From Bisporella sp. PMI_857 (lineage: Eukaryota > Ascomycota > Leotiomycetes > Helotiales > Helotiaceae): a stretch of DNA of 64,000 bases. The stretch spans positions 1 to 64,000 of the forward strand of contig JAJSPD010000057.1 in assembly GCA_021307315.1 (NCBI GenBank). The letters run 5' to 3'. The notes under the pieces were generated by a model. It ran no database searches. It saw nothing but the letters and a program-made list of their open reading frames with translations, and was not told the origin of the DNA. The translations under genes were made by a program, and so were the position numbers. Positions 22,830 through 34,477 of this stretch are shown piece by piece (within the stretch, counting starts at the first letter, position 1; the number at the start of each line of letters is the position of its first letter).

Positions 22830-24086
22830 ATGAGATTCTCTCGCCCTACCCAGACTTCTAGGCTCGGTACCGTTCAAGTCCATGGACTCCAGCATGTGGT
22901 CGCGCTCGAGTCTGGGACTTCAACAAAGTCTTATTCTGAGAGTTTGGTAGTTTCTCCTCAAGACCTCATCACCGCAGGATCAAAGATGGTCCTGGTCGTT
23001 TTCTGCATGAATGAGGCACTCGAGCATATTGAAGGAGTCCTATCGGCAATTCCTTATGACAATCTCATTGTCCTTGTCTCCAACAGCGAGGACCATAGAT
23101 ATGAGAGAGAAACCGAACTGTTGAAACAATTTTGCCAAGAAGCAGACCGAAAAGCGGTTTCTATCCACCAGAAAGATCCGGGCGTCGCAAAGTCATTTGC
23201 TGCTATCGGCATCAACGAACTCGTCTCGGATGATGGAGTGATCCGAAACGGTAAAGGAGAGGCAATGGTCATCGGCATGGCGCTTGCCGCCATGACAGGT
23301 CGTTCATATGTTGGCTTTGTAGACGGCGACAACTTTGTTCCCGGTTCAGTTAACGAATACTGCAAGGTTTTCGCAGCGGGGCTACACCTCTCTGAGTCCT
23401 CTCAGTCAATGGTGCGAGTAGCATGGAACTCAAAGCCAAAACAACGTGGTGGCCAGCTTATCTTTGAACGGGAAGGTAGGAGCTCGAAGTTTGTAAACAG
23501 ATGTCTAAACCGGGTTATGAGATATCATGGGTTTGAGAACGATATCATCGTTACAGGTAATGCAGGCGAACACGCTATGACATTGGAGTTGGGCTTGAAA
23601 CTGCAGTTGGCAAGCAGTTTCGCAGTCGAGCCGTACCAGCTCGTCTACATGTTTGAAAACCTCAGCGGCGCAACCCCTCCATTTGCAACGGACAAGGCTT
23701 CCACGATCAACATCTACCAAATCAAGACTCGCAACCCGCATTTCCACGAGAACAAAGGTGAAGAGCATATCAGACGCATGCAGCTGCAGGGTCTAAATTT
23801 ACTTTATCACTCGGCGATCGCCACTGTTAGGGCTCGGAAAGAACTATATGGCATGATGGTCGATCAGGATCTTGTGAAGAGCGGGCACAAATTGGACCTT
23901 GATAAAGCGCGTGTCTATCCTGCTGTCGGGACATTTGATCTCTTTGGTCTTTACGACAACCTCAAGAAACATGCGGAGAGCTTTCAGCAGTTCAGAAGAA
24001 TTTATAAGGACGATGAGCCAGGCGAGTGGAATCCTCCTCCCATTCTCCGCTGCAGTATTCCAATGAGGCAAGCTGGGCTCAACTAG
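22830..24086 (+). CDS. mpgS: Mannosyl-3-phosphoglycerate synthase (GT55), 418 aa, intronless
   Basis: The enzyme transfers mannose from GDP-mannose to 3-phosphoglycerate, giving mannosyl-3-phosphoglycerate, the precursor of the compatible solute mannosylglycerate. The single 418-codon frame matches the whole family: an N-terminal RLGTVQVHGLQHVVALESG, a nucleotide-sugar fold start KMVLVVFCMNEALEHIEGVL, DPGVAKSFAAIG, IRNGKGEAMVIGMALA, and the metal-binding DGD motif (Asp165, Asp167) in VGFVDGDNFVPGSVNEY. TGNAGEHAMTLELGL and YQIKTRNPHFHENKG follow in the C-terminal half. Length fits archaeal and bacterial members, and the start matches their N-terminus, so no upstream exon is needed. It is the only complete long gene of the left half without an intron. 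The companion phosphatase (a HAD-type MpgP) is not visible in this window. The neighbours, a hemerythrin relic downstream and empty DNA upstream, do not inform function. Confidence 0.92.
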   Translation: MRFSRPTQTSRLGTVQVHGLQHVVALESGTSTKSYSESLVVSPQDLITAGSKMVLVVFCMNEALEHIEGVLSAIPYDNLIVLVSNSEDHRYERETELLKQFCQEADRKAVSIHQKDPGVAKSFAAIGINELVSDDGVIRNGKGEAMVIGMALAAMTGRSYVGFVDGDNFVPGSVNEYCKVFAAGLHLSESSQSMVRVAWNSKPKQRGGQLIFEREGRSSKFVNRCLNRVMRYHGFENDIIVTGNAGEHAMTLELGLKLQLASSFAVEPYQLVYMFENLSGATPPFATDKASTINIYQIKTRNPHFHENKGEEHIRRMQLQGLNLLYHSAIATVRARKELYGMMVDQDLVKSGHKLDLDKARVYPAVGTFDLFGLYDNLKKHAESFQQFRRIYKDDEPGEWNPPPILRCSIPMRQAGLN

Positions 24087-24867
24087 AATAGAACTATAGA
24101 ATAGTAGAAAGACAGGACAATAAGAATGTAATTGTGCGAAGTCACAACAAGTTGATATTTTCTTAACTCCCATGCATACAAACAGCTGATAGGTTGGCGC
24201 AGGTACAATAATTTAAAGGCGGATAGCCTCTCTTAAGGAGTGATTTTGCACAAACTAAATAAATATCAGGGGCTTGAAGAACGGAGCTCGCTTAGCATCC
24301 ATGTCTTAGCTTGTCTACACCTCTACAAAGGTTGTAGGACACAGATTGCTCAAAACGTAGCCTGGCCCTTAAGAGGATATGATGTATCCTCTGAAGCCAG
24401 CATTTTCTAGAAAAGGGGGCGTAATAGGCAATCCATAGCACCTCATTGGCTATTTTAGCCACTGAGCTGTCAGCTTCATCTCGGCAACCAGATGTCTATC
24501 TCACTGATCCATCAAATACCCGAGGACGCTCAAGCCTAGCTCCGTTCCAGCAAGATGGCACATATGAGTGGCTAATTCTCCGAGTTCCGGCTTGACTAGT
24601 CAGTAAGATGCTCTTGGTCTGTCAGCGTCAATCACTGAAAGACCTGGCAGCTTGGTATTAAACTTGGCATATGGATCTGCTTTCGAATCTTTGAAAGACG
24701 AACTATCTTCGAAGAATCACCCAGAGCCTACTTAAAGCTTTCAAGAAATTCGAGGTCCCACGGAATATACTGTAGAAACCAAGTTGATACTGCTAATTTC
24801 AAAACCATTGATACATACCTGCTACAAATACCCAACATCTTTTACTTTCGCAACCGAACCGCTCAAA
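24087..24867. other. Intergenic, nothing recognised
   Basis: About 780 bp between the synthase and the hemerythrin relic. No coding or RNA feature was seen. Confidence 0.45.
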
Positions 24868-25813
24868 ATGACGAAGCCATGGGTAGATACACCATTCAAG
24901 CTAATCGCATCCCCAAAACCACCTCGCAAAAACGGCGTACGAGCACCTATACCAGAAAACTAACGCAGTAAGGAACTAACGAAGCACAGCTCCATCCAGA
25001 GGTGATCCGCAGAGCCACCGAAATGACTTAAATCCACAACATCAACTCGATTTACAACCGAGTATCCTCATCTCGAAACCTAAAGACGTTACCGATTTCT
25101 TGTTCTTCTGCACGACGGTGATGGATGAGATCCACCCGCACCATGGGGCAGAAGAGAAGCTATTGCCTCCCGCCAGCGAGCCCTGCCCTTTCTACTCGAT
25201 GCGCTCGATGCCTTTCCGAGAACGCCTGTGCGAAAATGGAGAGGAGAGAAATGCCGATGGGGGAGGTGAAGCCGCGGGGTATACCGGCGAGAAAGATATC
25301 ATGGAGGCCCAACTACGCGCAGCATCAGACTTTTAACGCAGGAATGACCGCTTTTGAGCAGGTGAAGGGTGCTTCGCCATCCACGTACGATAGCGTGAAA
25401 CTCAAAACCCTGCTCTGGGACCTGGGCGTCGTGCTGGAGGTACATCTCGCCGATGAAATTAGCACTATATTGGGCATGGATAAGTATGGTGGGGAGAAGC
25501 TGGCCGTGGCATGGAAAATTATTGATCAGAAAGGTATCAAGGAAATTGATGATATGGTACGTTTCCTCGACTGCTATCCCCTTTGGTTCGAGAATCAACG
25601 GTGAAACTTATAGCATCGTGTACTGCCCTGCAGTCTAGGCGCCAACGATCCCACATTCGAAGGGGGCGTTAATAACTCCGTACTGCCTCTGCCGTGGTTC
25701 TTTCCTTTTTTGAGCGAGTTTTACTTTTCGAGAAGATATAAAGGGAACTGGTGCTTCAGTCCTTGTACGCAGTTTGGGAAATCGATACCATTGCAATTCG
25801 GGGCTGAGGAGTA
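24868..25813 (+). pseudogene. Broken hemerythrin-like (HHE) domain gene
   Basis: Fragments of a fungal hemerythrin-like protein lie in the right order but need several frame changes. The ATG at 24868 gives MTKPWVDTPFKLIASPK, a typical start. RATEMT, then a stop codon (TAA at about 25028), then IHNINSIYNR follows in one frame. KDVTDFLFFC and VMDEIHPHHGAEEKLL, with metal-ligand-type histidines and a glutamate, and TGEKDIME continue in a second frame. QHQTFNAG through EVHLADEISTILGMDKYGG is again shifted by one base near 25317. A last piece (LGANDPTFEGGVNN to the stop at 25811-25813) follows after a probable intron starting at 25558. Intact homologues bind a di-iron site through four helices and may sense or carry oxygen. 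One internal stop plus at least two frameshifts make this a pseudogene, unless the assembly is poor here. Confidence 0.75.
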
Positions 25814-26150
25814 GATCCAGTATCCTCTTATATTATGTATAAGTGTATCTTATAATCTATAGATTTTAATACCATGTTTGCCCTGTCCAATACGTTACCT
25901 CTATTCTATATTCTATCTTTCGCATATATTCATTTCTACATCTAACAATGCTGCCATGATGTCTCTAGTCCATCTCTTCTCGTGGTTTCGAAGCCGCGAT
26001 CCATTTGATAAGGAGAGTTATCGATTTGAAAAAGTGGCGAACAGTCTGTACCATGTCAGTCGCTTGAGACGATATTTGTACCGGAGTACACCGCACCATC
26101 GTAACGATACACTTTTGATAGAATCATACGTCCCAACGCGCATATTTGCC
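25814..26150. other. Short intergenic gap between converging loci
   Basis: About 340 bp between the hemerythrin relic and the TatD stop codon. It is AT-rich and probably holds transcript ends only. Confidence 0.4.
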
Positions 26151-27170
26151 TCACTTCGATAATCCCAGCCCGAACATCCTCACACTATTTGCCCACACAG
26201 CCTCTGTCACAACTTCAACATCAACCTCCTTGATTCCTGCCACTGCCTTCGCGACCCTCTCAATCATGCAAGGCTCATTCCTTCCTTTGATCATAGCACC
26301 TTGCACCCACTTCTCTTTCTTCACACTCTTCCACCTCTCCTCATCCGAGCCCTTCCAGAACCTCGCGCTCGCGTGACCCGGCCGCATCTCACACCAAGGA
26401 CCATCGGTTTCCAGTTGTAATCTCTCCAGCGGTACCGCCTTGGCAACAGCAAGGTTCTCCTCCGTCTTCAGCGAACAACCGTTGATGCCGATATCAAATC
26501 CCATCCCAACGAGCTCCAGCATTTCTGCTTCCGTGCCGGTAAAAGAATGTACCACCCCCCGCTTCGGCAATTTATCTAGCTTCTCTCTAAGCAGACGTGC
26601 GAAATCCTCATGCGCCGCTCGAGAATGGAGGAATAGAGGCAAGTCAACCTCGACAGCAATATCAAGCTGTTTGGCAAAGAATTCGAGCTGTGTCTCTTTA
26701 TCACAAAGTTCGAGGCGATCGTAGTCAAGGCCAAATTCACCAAACGCAATGCATTGCCCAGACTGCTTCGCAAGTATAGCGAGATCTTTCAGTTGTGCCA
26801 GGTACTCTTGGGCAGTTTTGTAGACGGAGTCACTGGTGATCCTCCTACAGCAACACGGGTGGACGCCGACAGTGTTGTAAATTGTTTCAGCTATGATTCC
26901 TCAGCACCCCTGATCAACCAACGAGAATTGAGCCTTACGGTATACCTTCGAAAGCTCAATAGCCTTGTATGATTCGTGGAGATCAGAAGCCGTCACGATA
27001 AGCTTTTCGCAACCAACTTCGCGGGCACGTTGCACAACATCTGACAGGTCATTGGGATGGCGCTCCTTGCCGTTATAGTGCCCAATATATACAGGATCAG
27101 TTAGGTTTATGCCAATTTCTACATATCGAGGCTTGGGATGGCCTGAGGGAACTGGGCTTGCCGTCGACAT
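26151..27170 (-). CDS. TatD-family metal-dependent deoxyribonuclease/hydrolase, 323 aa
   Basis: Two exons, 26939-27170 and 26151-26890, join in frame, 324 codons including the stop. TatD enzymes are TIM-barrel metallohydrolases with 3'-5' exonuclease activity, linked to DNA repair and to DNA breakdown in apoptosis-like death. Visible motifs in order are YVEIGINLTDPVY near the N-terminus (eukaryotic form of the first metal loop), YNTVGVHPCC at the exon 2 start, CIAFGEFGLDYDR (GExGLD), LPLFLHSRAAHEDF, KRGVVHSFTGT, and ERLQLETDGPWCE (the LETD signature). All are in place, so the enzyme should be active. The chosen ATG at 27170 gives MSTASPVPSG just before the first strand. An in-frame upstream extension to 27287 with basic and serine residues could be a mitochondrial leader, which cannot be settled here. 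It is divergent from the Gfo/Idh/MocA pseudogene. Confidence 0.92.
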
Positions 27171-27299
27171 TTTGAGAGAGCGATAGCTAAAACTGTATGG
27201 ACAGGAAGGAGGTAAAAGAGATCTGTGTGGGCTACTTAAAACCCTGGAGAAAAGACGCGAATGATTCATGGGATCACCCTGTTCCAACTGGGTGGAAAG

Positions 27300-28521
27300 C
27301 TATGCATGATGACTCTTAAATATTTTGATAAGGCTGAGGACGATAACGTGGGATACGAGCCTTGCCAAGCCTATATGACCTAATTGGGCTTAGCCAGGCA
27401 CAAGATCCGCAGCCATATCTTGTGATTCAAACCAAGCAAATAGCATCGTTAATGAGAACATCTTTAGATCTTGAGTGTATCAATGAGTACTTCTCAGATA
27501 TCAGACTTAGTAACGCTGGGTTCGTTCTTCGGCTTTGTTTTTCAAAACTCAGTATGCTCCAGGGTTGTACTCGCCAGTAACCAACACAACCAACACAACC
27601 AACACTCCGAAGTGACTCATAGGCTCAACAGCACTTAATCCCAAGTCGGCCCTACTAAGGAGCCAAAGCCTACTTCCTCAATACAGGGAAGGTAGGTATC
27701 GTATTATCAACCATAATTCTTGGAACCCATAATCGAAGGTAGGAAGTATTCGCAAATAGAAAAGAATCTTTCTATCCAAAATTCAGGTATACCCTAGCAC
27801 TCATTCTAAAGCATTTTAATACGTATAAACCGGTATTGAGACACCGAAATGAGCATCAGCATGAGCAAGGCCCAAAAAAACTAAAAAAAAAAACTCCCCA
27901 GTCTTCCCTCATGCATACAGCAATCAGCCACCTCAACCCAGAAACCTCGACTCTCACCTCCCAAACACTAACATTTAACATTACACATCTCCCTCTCCAC
28001 CCACGTTCCCACAAACGGCCATCAAAACCACGACAAATTTTGCCTCTTTCCCGCTCCTCCCAAAGATCAGATAAACCCACAGGATGCCCAAAGCCCCTTA
28101 AAAGAAGTCCGCGAAAACTCTCCGACGACAATCATGTAACCTACCCTCACAACCGAAGAGCCGCTGCTTCTCCATCTCTGTCGTGTGAGGCCACCAATGA
28201 TGCGTGTGTGTTTTTAACAGGAATATATGCACATATGCGCATGTAAGTGGGGGGCGGAGGGAGGGAGCCTGGGGGTTCGATTTATAAGCACCTGAACCAC
28301 CAGGGAGTGGAATTGTAAGTAGTTAAGTTGCTGCGCTGGAGATGTGATATATCAGGTAGAGCCGTGCGATATCTCTATTTAAATTCTTCTTTTTTTCGAG
28401 CCCGGATTCATGCCTCTTCCTTCTCTTTAGATGCTCATCTTGCGTATTTGGAATTATCGGGCCACGAGTATAGCTGTGAAACCGAATTTCTTTCACCTAC
28501 CAGGCTAGCGAACATAGAATC
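27300..28521. other. Divergent intergenic region with short tandem repeat
   Basis: About 1.2 kb between TatD and the oxidoreductase relic. It contains three near-perfect copies of an ACAACCAAC unit around 27582-27604 and an A-rich tract at 27877-27896. No gene was seen. Confidence 0.45.
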
Positions 28522-29822
28522 ATGGCACAGGTCATAAAAGTAGGTATTATAGGCCTCAGCGCGAATACAAGCTCGGGGACAGCTTGGGCTGCTAATGCAC
28601 ACCTCCCCTACCTGGTCAAATCGCCTAAATACGAGATCATAGCTCTGCAAAACACCTCTGTTGAGTCGGCCCAAAAGGCCATCGCGCACTATGACCTCCC
28701 TTCTAGCACCAAAGCCTACGGAACTCCCGAAGGTATCATTACTTCCCCGTCTTTCCGCCATGCGTGAACCCCCTTCGAAACACAAAGGGCCTTCATAGAT
28801 CCTGACCGCTGATACCAGGACAGATCTGGCCAAAGACGAAAACGTAGACCTGGTCGTGAGTAGCGTGCGAGTGGACGCCCACGCCTCGACCATAGCCCCG
28901 GCGATCCGGGCAGGGAAAGACGTCTACGTCGAGTAGCCGCTGGGCGGGAACCTCGCGGAAGCGGTGGAGCTCGCCGCGCTCGCCAAGCAGCGGGGCGTGG
29001 CGAGCGTCGTCGGCCTGGAATCGCGCTTCACGCCCATCGTGCAAGTGATCAAGTCCATCATCCGGTCCGGGAGGATCGGGGATGTGAAAAGCAGCTCTAG
29101 CGTTACCATAGATCCTGATGCCGGGGCGCATGGGAGGAAGCATATCGACTACTTTGCCGAGAGGGAGGTGGGCGGGAACCCGTTGACGGTGTACTTTGGT
29201 CACGCGGTTGAGTACATGACTGAAGGTTTGTTGCATTTTTTTTATGCCTGTCCCTAAATATTGAGCAAGAGGCTGACGCGGGATAGCGCTTGGATCGCTC
29301 AAGTCGCTCCAAAGCGTGCTTTCAACGCAGTATCCCGTGATAAACATCATCGACGGCTCTGGCGCCGTCGTAGAAAAAGACCGCAAGCGCACCTCGCATG
29401 ATAATTGGCTCCTGAGCGGAACCCTCGTCTCTGGAGCGCTGTTCTCCTACGAGTTTGTCGGCGGACCGCTCTTCCCGGGCTCCCCGGCCTTCTCGTGGAC
29501 GATCCGGGGGTCTAAGGGTGAGATCCGCGTTGCGTCCGATAGTTTCCACATCTTTGTGCATCCGGGGAATATGCGTGTGCAGGTCTTCGATTTTGCGAGC
29601 GGGGAGGTTGGTAAGATACCTGTGGAGGAAGATGGGTTCATGGGGTTACCTTCGCCGGCCCGGACGATCGGACGATTGTATGATGCGTTTTGGGAGAGCA
29701 AGTTTAGGAAGGGCAAGGGCAAGGGCAAGGTCAGGGAGTATCGGGATTTTGAAGATGCGGTGAAATGGCATCGGCTGATTGATGGGATGTATGCTAAGTA
29801 TGATGCTGAGCATGTTAGTTAG
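28522..29822 (+). pseudogene. Gfo/Idh/MocA-type NAD(P)-dependent oxidoreductase with one nonsense codon
   Basis: Exons 28522-28732, 28824-29225 and 29287-29822 join in frame to 383 codons including the final stop, the usual length for fungal members. The N-terminal Rossmann fold reads VIKVGIIGLSANTSSGTAW, then LPYLVKSPKYEIIALQNTS. Exon 2 has VDLVVSSVRVDAH and the family's dinucleotide/catalytic region, but the normally conserved E-W-P-L-G motif reads Glu-stop-Pro-Leu-Gly: TAG at 28934-28936. Reading continues cleanly afterwards (LAEAVELAALAKQRGVASVVGLESRF) and through exon 3 (SYEFVGGPLFPGSPAFSW). Relatives oxidise sugars such as galactose or related polyols. Apart from this TAG (TGG to TAG, a single G-to-A change) the gene looks functional, so it is either a young pseudogene, a polymorphic allele or a base error. 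In the genome as given it makes only a truncated product of about 107 residues. Confidence 0.85.
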
Positions 29823-32800
29823 ATGAGCAATATCAACCGTAATCTCGGAAACGACGGACCTCTAAAATTAACAGTTGCACTTCATTCATCGGACAAAGCG
29901 TCATCGTTCACTTTCCTCAGGCGTTTTCGCAGTCATATAACATCATTTCACAACAGTGTTCACATTCGAGAGATAGTAGCCTCCGTTCTGGTGGTGCAGT
30001 GGCTGCCAGTTCGTCAGCTATGTATGTACATTTGAATTATGTATTAAATTATCATCTTCAAGAAGATGAAACAAAACTGGATTTCGGTCAAGTCTGACCA
30101 GCGGCTTTCCGTTTCCATCACAAAGACACAGCTGCCGCCATCAGATTCATGAACTTTGAAGATCCGCCAGGAATTTTATTCCTGGAAGTTATGTAAATCG
30201 TCCCTGAGAATTTCTAGCTACAAGTCCATACAAATCTGTGAGCATACATATGATCATGCTGAACATTACCGAACGGGCTATCGCGGACTTGACCATGGCT
30301 CCGCCATATGTCTACACCTGATAGAGCTCTTTGCCCGTCTATACATGCATTGTCGAACGGCTGTTGGAACAGGGCACGCTTAAGTGGTGTCGATGTTAAA
30401 CTTGACGAACACCGGGCTGAGCACCCCAAGAGGTTTGACGCGAAACCACGTGATTGATTTTGGCAGGATAATCTTGTGCCATTGGTCATTCTGTCGAGGA
30501 TACGCGTAGCATCCGGAGTGCCGGTGATTGTAGATACGTGAAGGTCAGAAACGTCAGGGTGATACGCAGTCTGGCATCATACGAGCAAGTATTCGTACTT
30601 CAAGACTGTCTTTGCCTCAAACACACGAGTCAGAATCAAACCTTCTCAATGACTCCTCGCTGGGAGGCGATGATGGATGAGATGGAGGGGTGTTTCACAG
30701 ATCAGTTGATCTTCACGGTGATCTTCCTGTGAGCCTCAAACTCAACATGTGAGATGTCTCAGCTACCACTCATGGGCTGACCGGAAAGTGATGCATCTGC
30801 TTGTGTAACAAGTCGATTTCCAGAGGGGTGGTTCATTAATGAGGGTCATGTCTAAACTGTCTCGTTGACTGAAAAGCTCGGCAATTGTCGGAAGGTTCAC
30901 ACAGGCCATTTTACTCCTGCGACTACGGCGCCAGTGGCTGCTTCAGGTTACACCAACCCTGGTGTGTGTTCCAATCTCGAGATGGAGGGCCGTGGTTGGA
31001 AGTTTGGCTGAATGTATACGAAGATAGCTTTCCTATATCGGTGTGCGCACTAAACCTTAAGTCTTGAAATGGCAGTGCGGGAATAAATGCACCGCGCCGT
31101 TCGTATGCTTTCCGATACCTCTTTTCGATGGGCAAATATTGGCTCTTGGCGCTTACTTAGTTACTTAGAAAAGTGTATATCGCGAGATTTGCATCGCCAT
31201 AATCACGATTTCAGAGGAAGGTTGATGGGAGTTTGAATGTGAAAGAGAGTTTGGGAGAAGCACGTTTCAATCACCCACCCCCTGGTACCGTACATCTCAT
31301 CGTCGGCCATTCCGCATCTCGCATCTCACATCTCTCAAGCTGAACCTTGAATCAAAACCGGGAAAGCACGAGGTTACATCGCTACGGATGCACACTCCGA
31401 ACACAGCGACTTGAGAAACTTTAAAGTGGAAGAAAGAGAGAAGAGAGGAGGGAGAAGGACGCATTGACGGTGGAACAGGCGGATCGTCCCGCGGGTGGCA
31501 GGGGAGAGATAGTCGAATCACATTCCCCCAGCGCCCTTATCAAACACCCCATGTTACACTTTTACGGTGGGAAAAATAATGAGGAACAAGCTTGACAGGG
31601 TGTGTGAAGGTGTGTCTTGCATACGAGACATCTCGGTGATTTGGCGCCCCCCCTGGCCTGCTGCTGCCTTGCTGCCGTGTGAGTAGAGCAGTACAGTACA
31701 ATACTGCAGATGAATGGGTTGCCCACTCTGTCAAAGCACGTGAATCATGTTTCACTGATAGCGCAAGATATTGATACATGGCGCACGCGGGTGGTGACGT
31801 CGATATTTAAATAGATGTTGGTGGACAGTCATCCATAGCGTAGAACTCTTCGACATACTTGTGCTTTGTGTTAGTAGACGAGGTTGGAGAATTACAGTAG
31901 TGAGCATGCGCCAGCAGAGTGGAAATGAGCTGGGCAGCACTGCATGTGCTTGCTGAAAATTTGATGGGCATGGGCGTTGGGTGATTGGAAAGATGTGGCA
32001 TCGTGAAATCCTCACGATAGTGACATTAGATGGGGGTCGACAGTGTTATGACCACCCCGCGAACACACCTTGGGAAACAAACGCGCGCAGGCCTAGCCGA
32101 AAAGTCCCTGTGCATGGCCAACATCCGTCTTGCTAGGGGCTGCGATAGAAAAATGCGATATATCGTTCTGCATCGTCAGAACTTTTATAGGAGGAAACGC
32201 GGATCTTTTAAGCAGGTTGGCAAGAGCCTGAATGGATGAATTGTGCCCAGGGCATAAGTATATTTATTCGCTCATGCTTTGGAGCTATAAGTGAGGATAA
32301 TTGAAGGAGCAATGCAGAGAAGTGGGCTGTTTATTTTGATACCATTACAATATTTGGATGAAAACCTGGTGTTATCCCCAGTTTGTTTCCATTCCTAATC
32401 TCCAGGGGGTTGTTGAGCACAGCTTGGACAAGTTGGGCATAGGCGATGACTCGGACCGTCTTTTGGCCTCAATTTTCCCAACCATCCTAGGGCCTTGGAG
32501 AGCTTGAATCATCTTGGAAAGCTAAGCTAAGCTAAAGTAAGGAGTTGGCGATTGTAAGGATGTAGGTGTCAGAACGATAGAGAATAAAGCATCACTGATA
32601 CCTACTATTATGCCGCCCCTCCCCCTCCACAGATTCCCAATTCCCCAAAAGTTATCGACGCCAGTCTCCCTTCCGCTCAATAAATAAAATATTGTGGAAT
32701 CTCGATCTCAGATTGGGTGGCTTTGCCTTTGATACTTCGTATGCACAGCGCCTGTTTGGACCACACCAGCCAGCCCGCATTTCTTCTTCTTCTGCTGCAT

Positions 32801-33620
32801 CCTGCCACCCTGCACAGGCCGCTTTTGACTGGCGGCAGACAGACATCATACACCACCGTACAGTAGGTCCACTACTGGTAGAGTAATGCCCTGGTTGCGA
32901 CGCTATCGTGCACTGGCTTGCTTAGCCCTTCTCCGCATTTTTCATGGGTGCTGGTCTCAACCGCAGCCACAATGTGAGGGGTGACGGCTCGTCAGACTCG
33001 CCTGAGAGGTCGACGCCGTCGACCCTGCATTGTGCTGCTTTCTTTTTTTGAAGCTGCTTGCTGCGGCTATCGTAGAATTGCGGATAGCCTCCCCCAGATC
33101 ATCACCACCACCACACTCTATTGGCTGGTTCTAGTTGCAGAGATGGTGGGCTGGAACGGCCGTTGATTTGAAGTTTCCAAAATTGTGTTCAACTGCGGGT
33201 AACAAGAGTTATGATATCGGACAAGTAAGTATAACATGCGGCAGGATTGACTCCTTCAGGAGTTGGATCAAGCCCCCGTCCTTCCAACAAACTGATGATG
33301 GGAAAAGCCTGACTCTGAATTAATCCTCATGAGGCTATTTACCTATTTACCTACTATTTACCTTAGCTTGAACTTTAATCAGACAGAAGCGTGCTATTGA
33401 TATGTGACAGAAGCGCCGGCAAGTTGACAACAACCAGGTACCTAACCTACAAAGTACCAGTACAGCAAAGTACCGTGCTCCTTTGTGCAGTGCATACCTA
33501 ACTTTGCATTTCCATGCCTCACTTTAATAGTATCGTGGGGATTCCAGCACATCTGGATAGCAGTACTGTAAGGTTCTCGCTCCACAATCAGACTCCTAGC
33601 GGCCAACCATCATTCTAGTC
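29823..33620. other. Gene-poor intergenic block, about 3.8 kb
   Basis: No frame here has family motifs or a credible splice structure. Short tandem copies of a GCTAA unit lie near 32522-32536, and TTTACCTA-type copies near 33342-33362. Part of the right end may belong to the promoter or leader of the kinase gene. Confidence 0.45.
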
Positions 33621-33780
33621 ACCGGGCAGGACATGAAGCGTGCATACATCAGAGTACTGTACATAGTAGACCCTACATGCTGTCCCCAGCCTGATGCCTT
33701 TTTTTTTGGGGTACTTAAAAAGTCTGGCGTGATCTTCAAATCCTCCCCTACCTGCGCCGTCTATTTTTTCCTCTCCTGCT

Positions 33781-33924
33781 GTATGTGGGTGAGTGAGTGT
33801 GTGAATGTGTGTACATATATGTGTGTGTGTGGGCGTGTGTCTGTCTGTTTCTCTTTTTATTTCCCCATCCGTTCCTCACACACTACCATACCATATCATA
33901 TCATACCATACCATACCATACCAT
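33781..33924 (+). repeat. Microsatellite tracts: GT/GTGA-rich then CATAC
   Basis: 33781-33840 is a GT-rich tract with GTGA and GTGTGTGT runs. 33884-33924 is a pentanucleotide tract built on CATAC/CATAT with at least seven units, shorter echoes of which recur at 34382-34394. They lie about 0.8-0.9 kb upstream of the kinase ATG. Confidence 0.85.
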
Positions 33925-34462
33925 TCCTACAACCTTTCAGCTTCGATCATCGCTGTTGGTCTTCCTGCCAAGCCACGGGTGATTCAGGCGGTGGCTGCGC
34001 CATTTCGCCGTCGCTTGTCTCTCACTGCTTGATCTCGCCGCGATCCGGTGGATGGCGTCGTCGCGTCCTCGTCGTCGTTGAATACGCCCCCTTGTTCCAT
34101 CTGCTGATCTTGTCCCGGAACATCACGATTGCTGAACGTCAACTGGGATGGTGATTGGCTTTTCTCACAGTGGTTGAACTCGCTTACTTCTACCCTATCT
34201 CAAAGGTGTGTGAACCCTACAGGGTACAGACTACAGTACAGGCCACAGGCACAGGCCCCCCTCCCCCACCAAAAAATTTCATGAACAGGAACAAGAATCA
34301 GAACAAGAACAGAACAAGCCTAAAAAGTCCAGTCTTGCCAAGCCCTAAAAGATACGCCCACCTTCACCCGAGTCTCCCACCCATACCATACCATACTACT
34401 GTAAGTAAAGTCCTGCTACCTAAACCCAAAAAAGAGAGTCAGTAAGAGGCCAATCGATACCT

Positions 34463-34477
34463 CCCCCCCCCCCCCCC
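34463..34477 (+). repeat. C homopolymer, 15 bp
   Basis: An uninterrupted run of 15 C inside the CT/CA-rich leader region of the kinase gene. It is a likely site of length variation. Confidence 0.9.

Noticed and set aside
33885..33924. Possible CRISPR-like or structured array
   Set aside because: Simple pentanucleotide microsatellite without spacers, in eukaryotic DNA.
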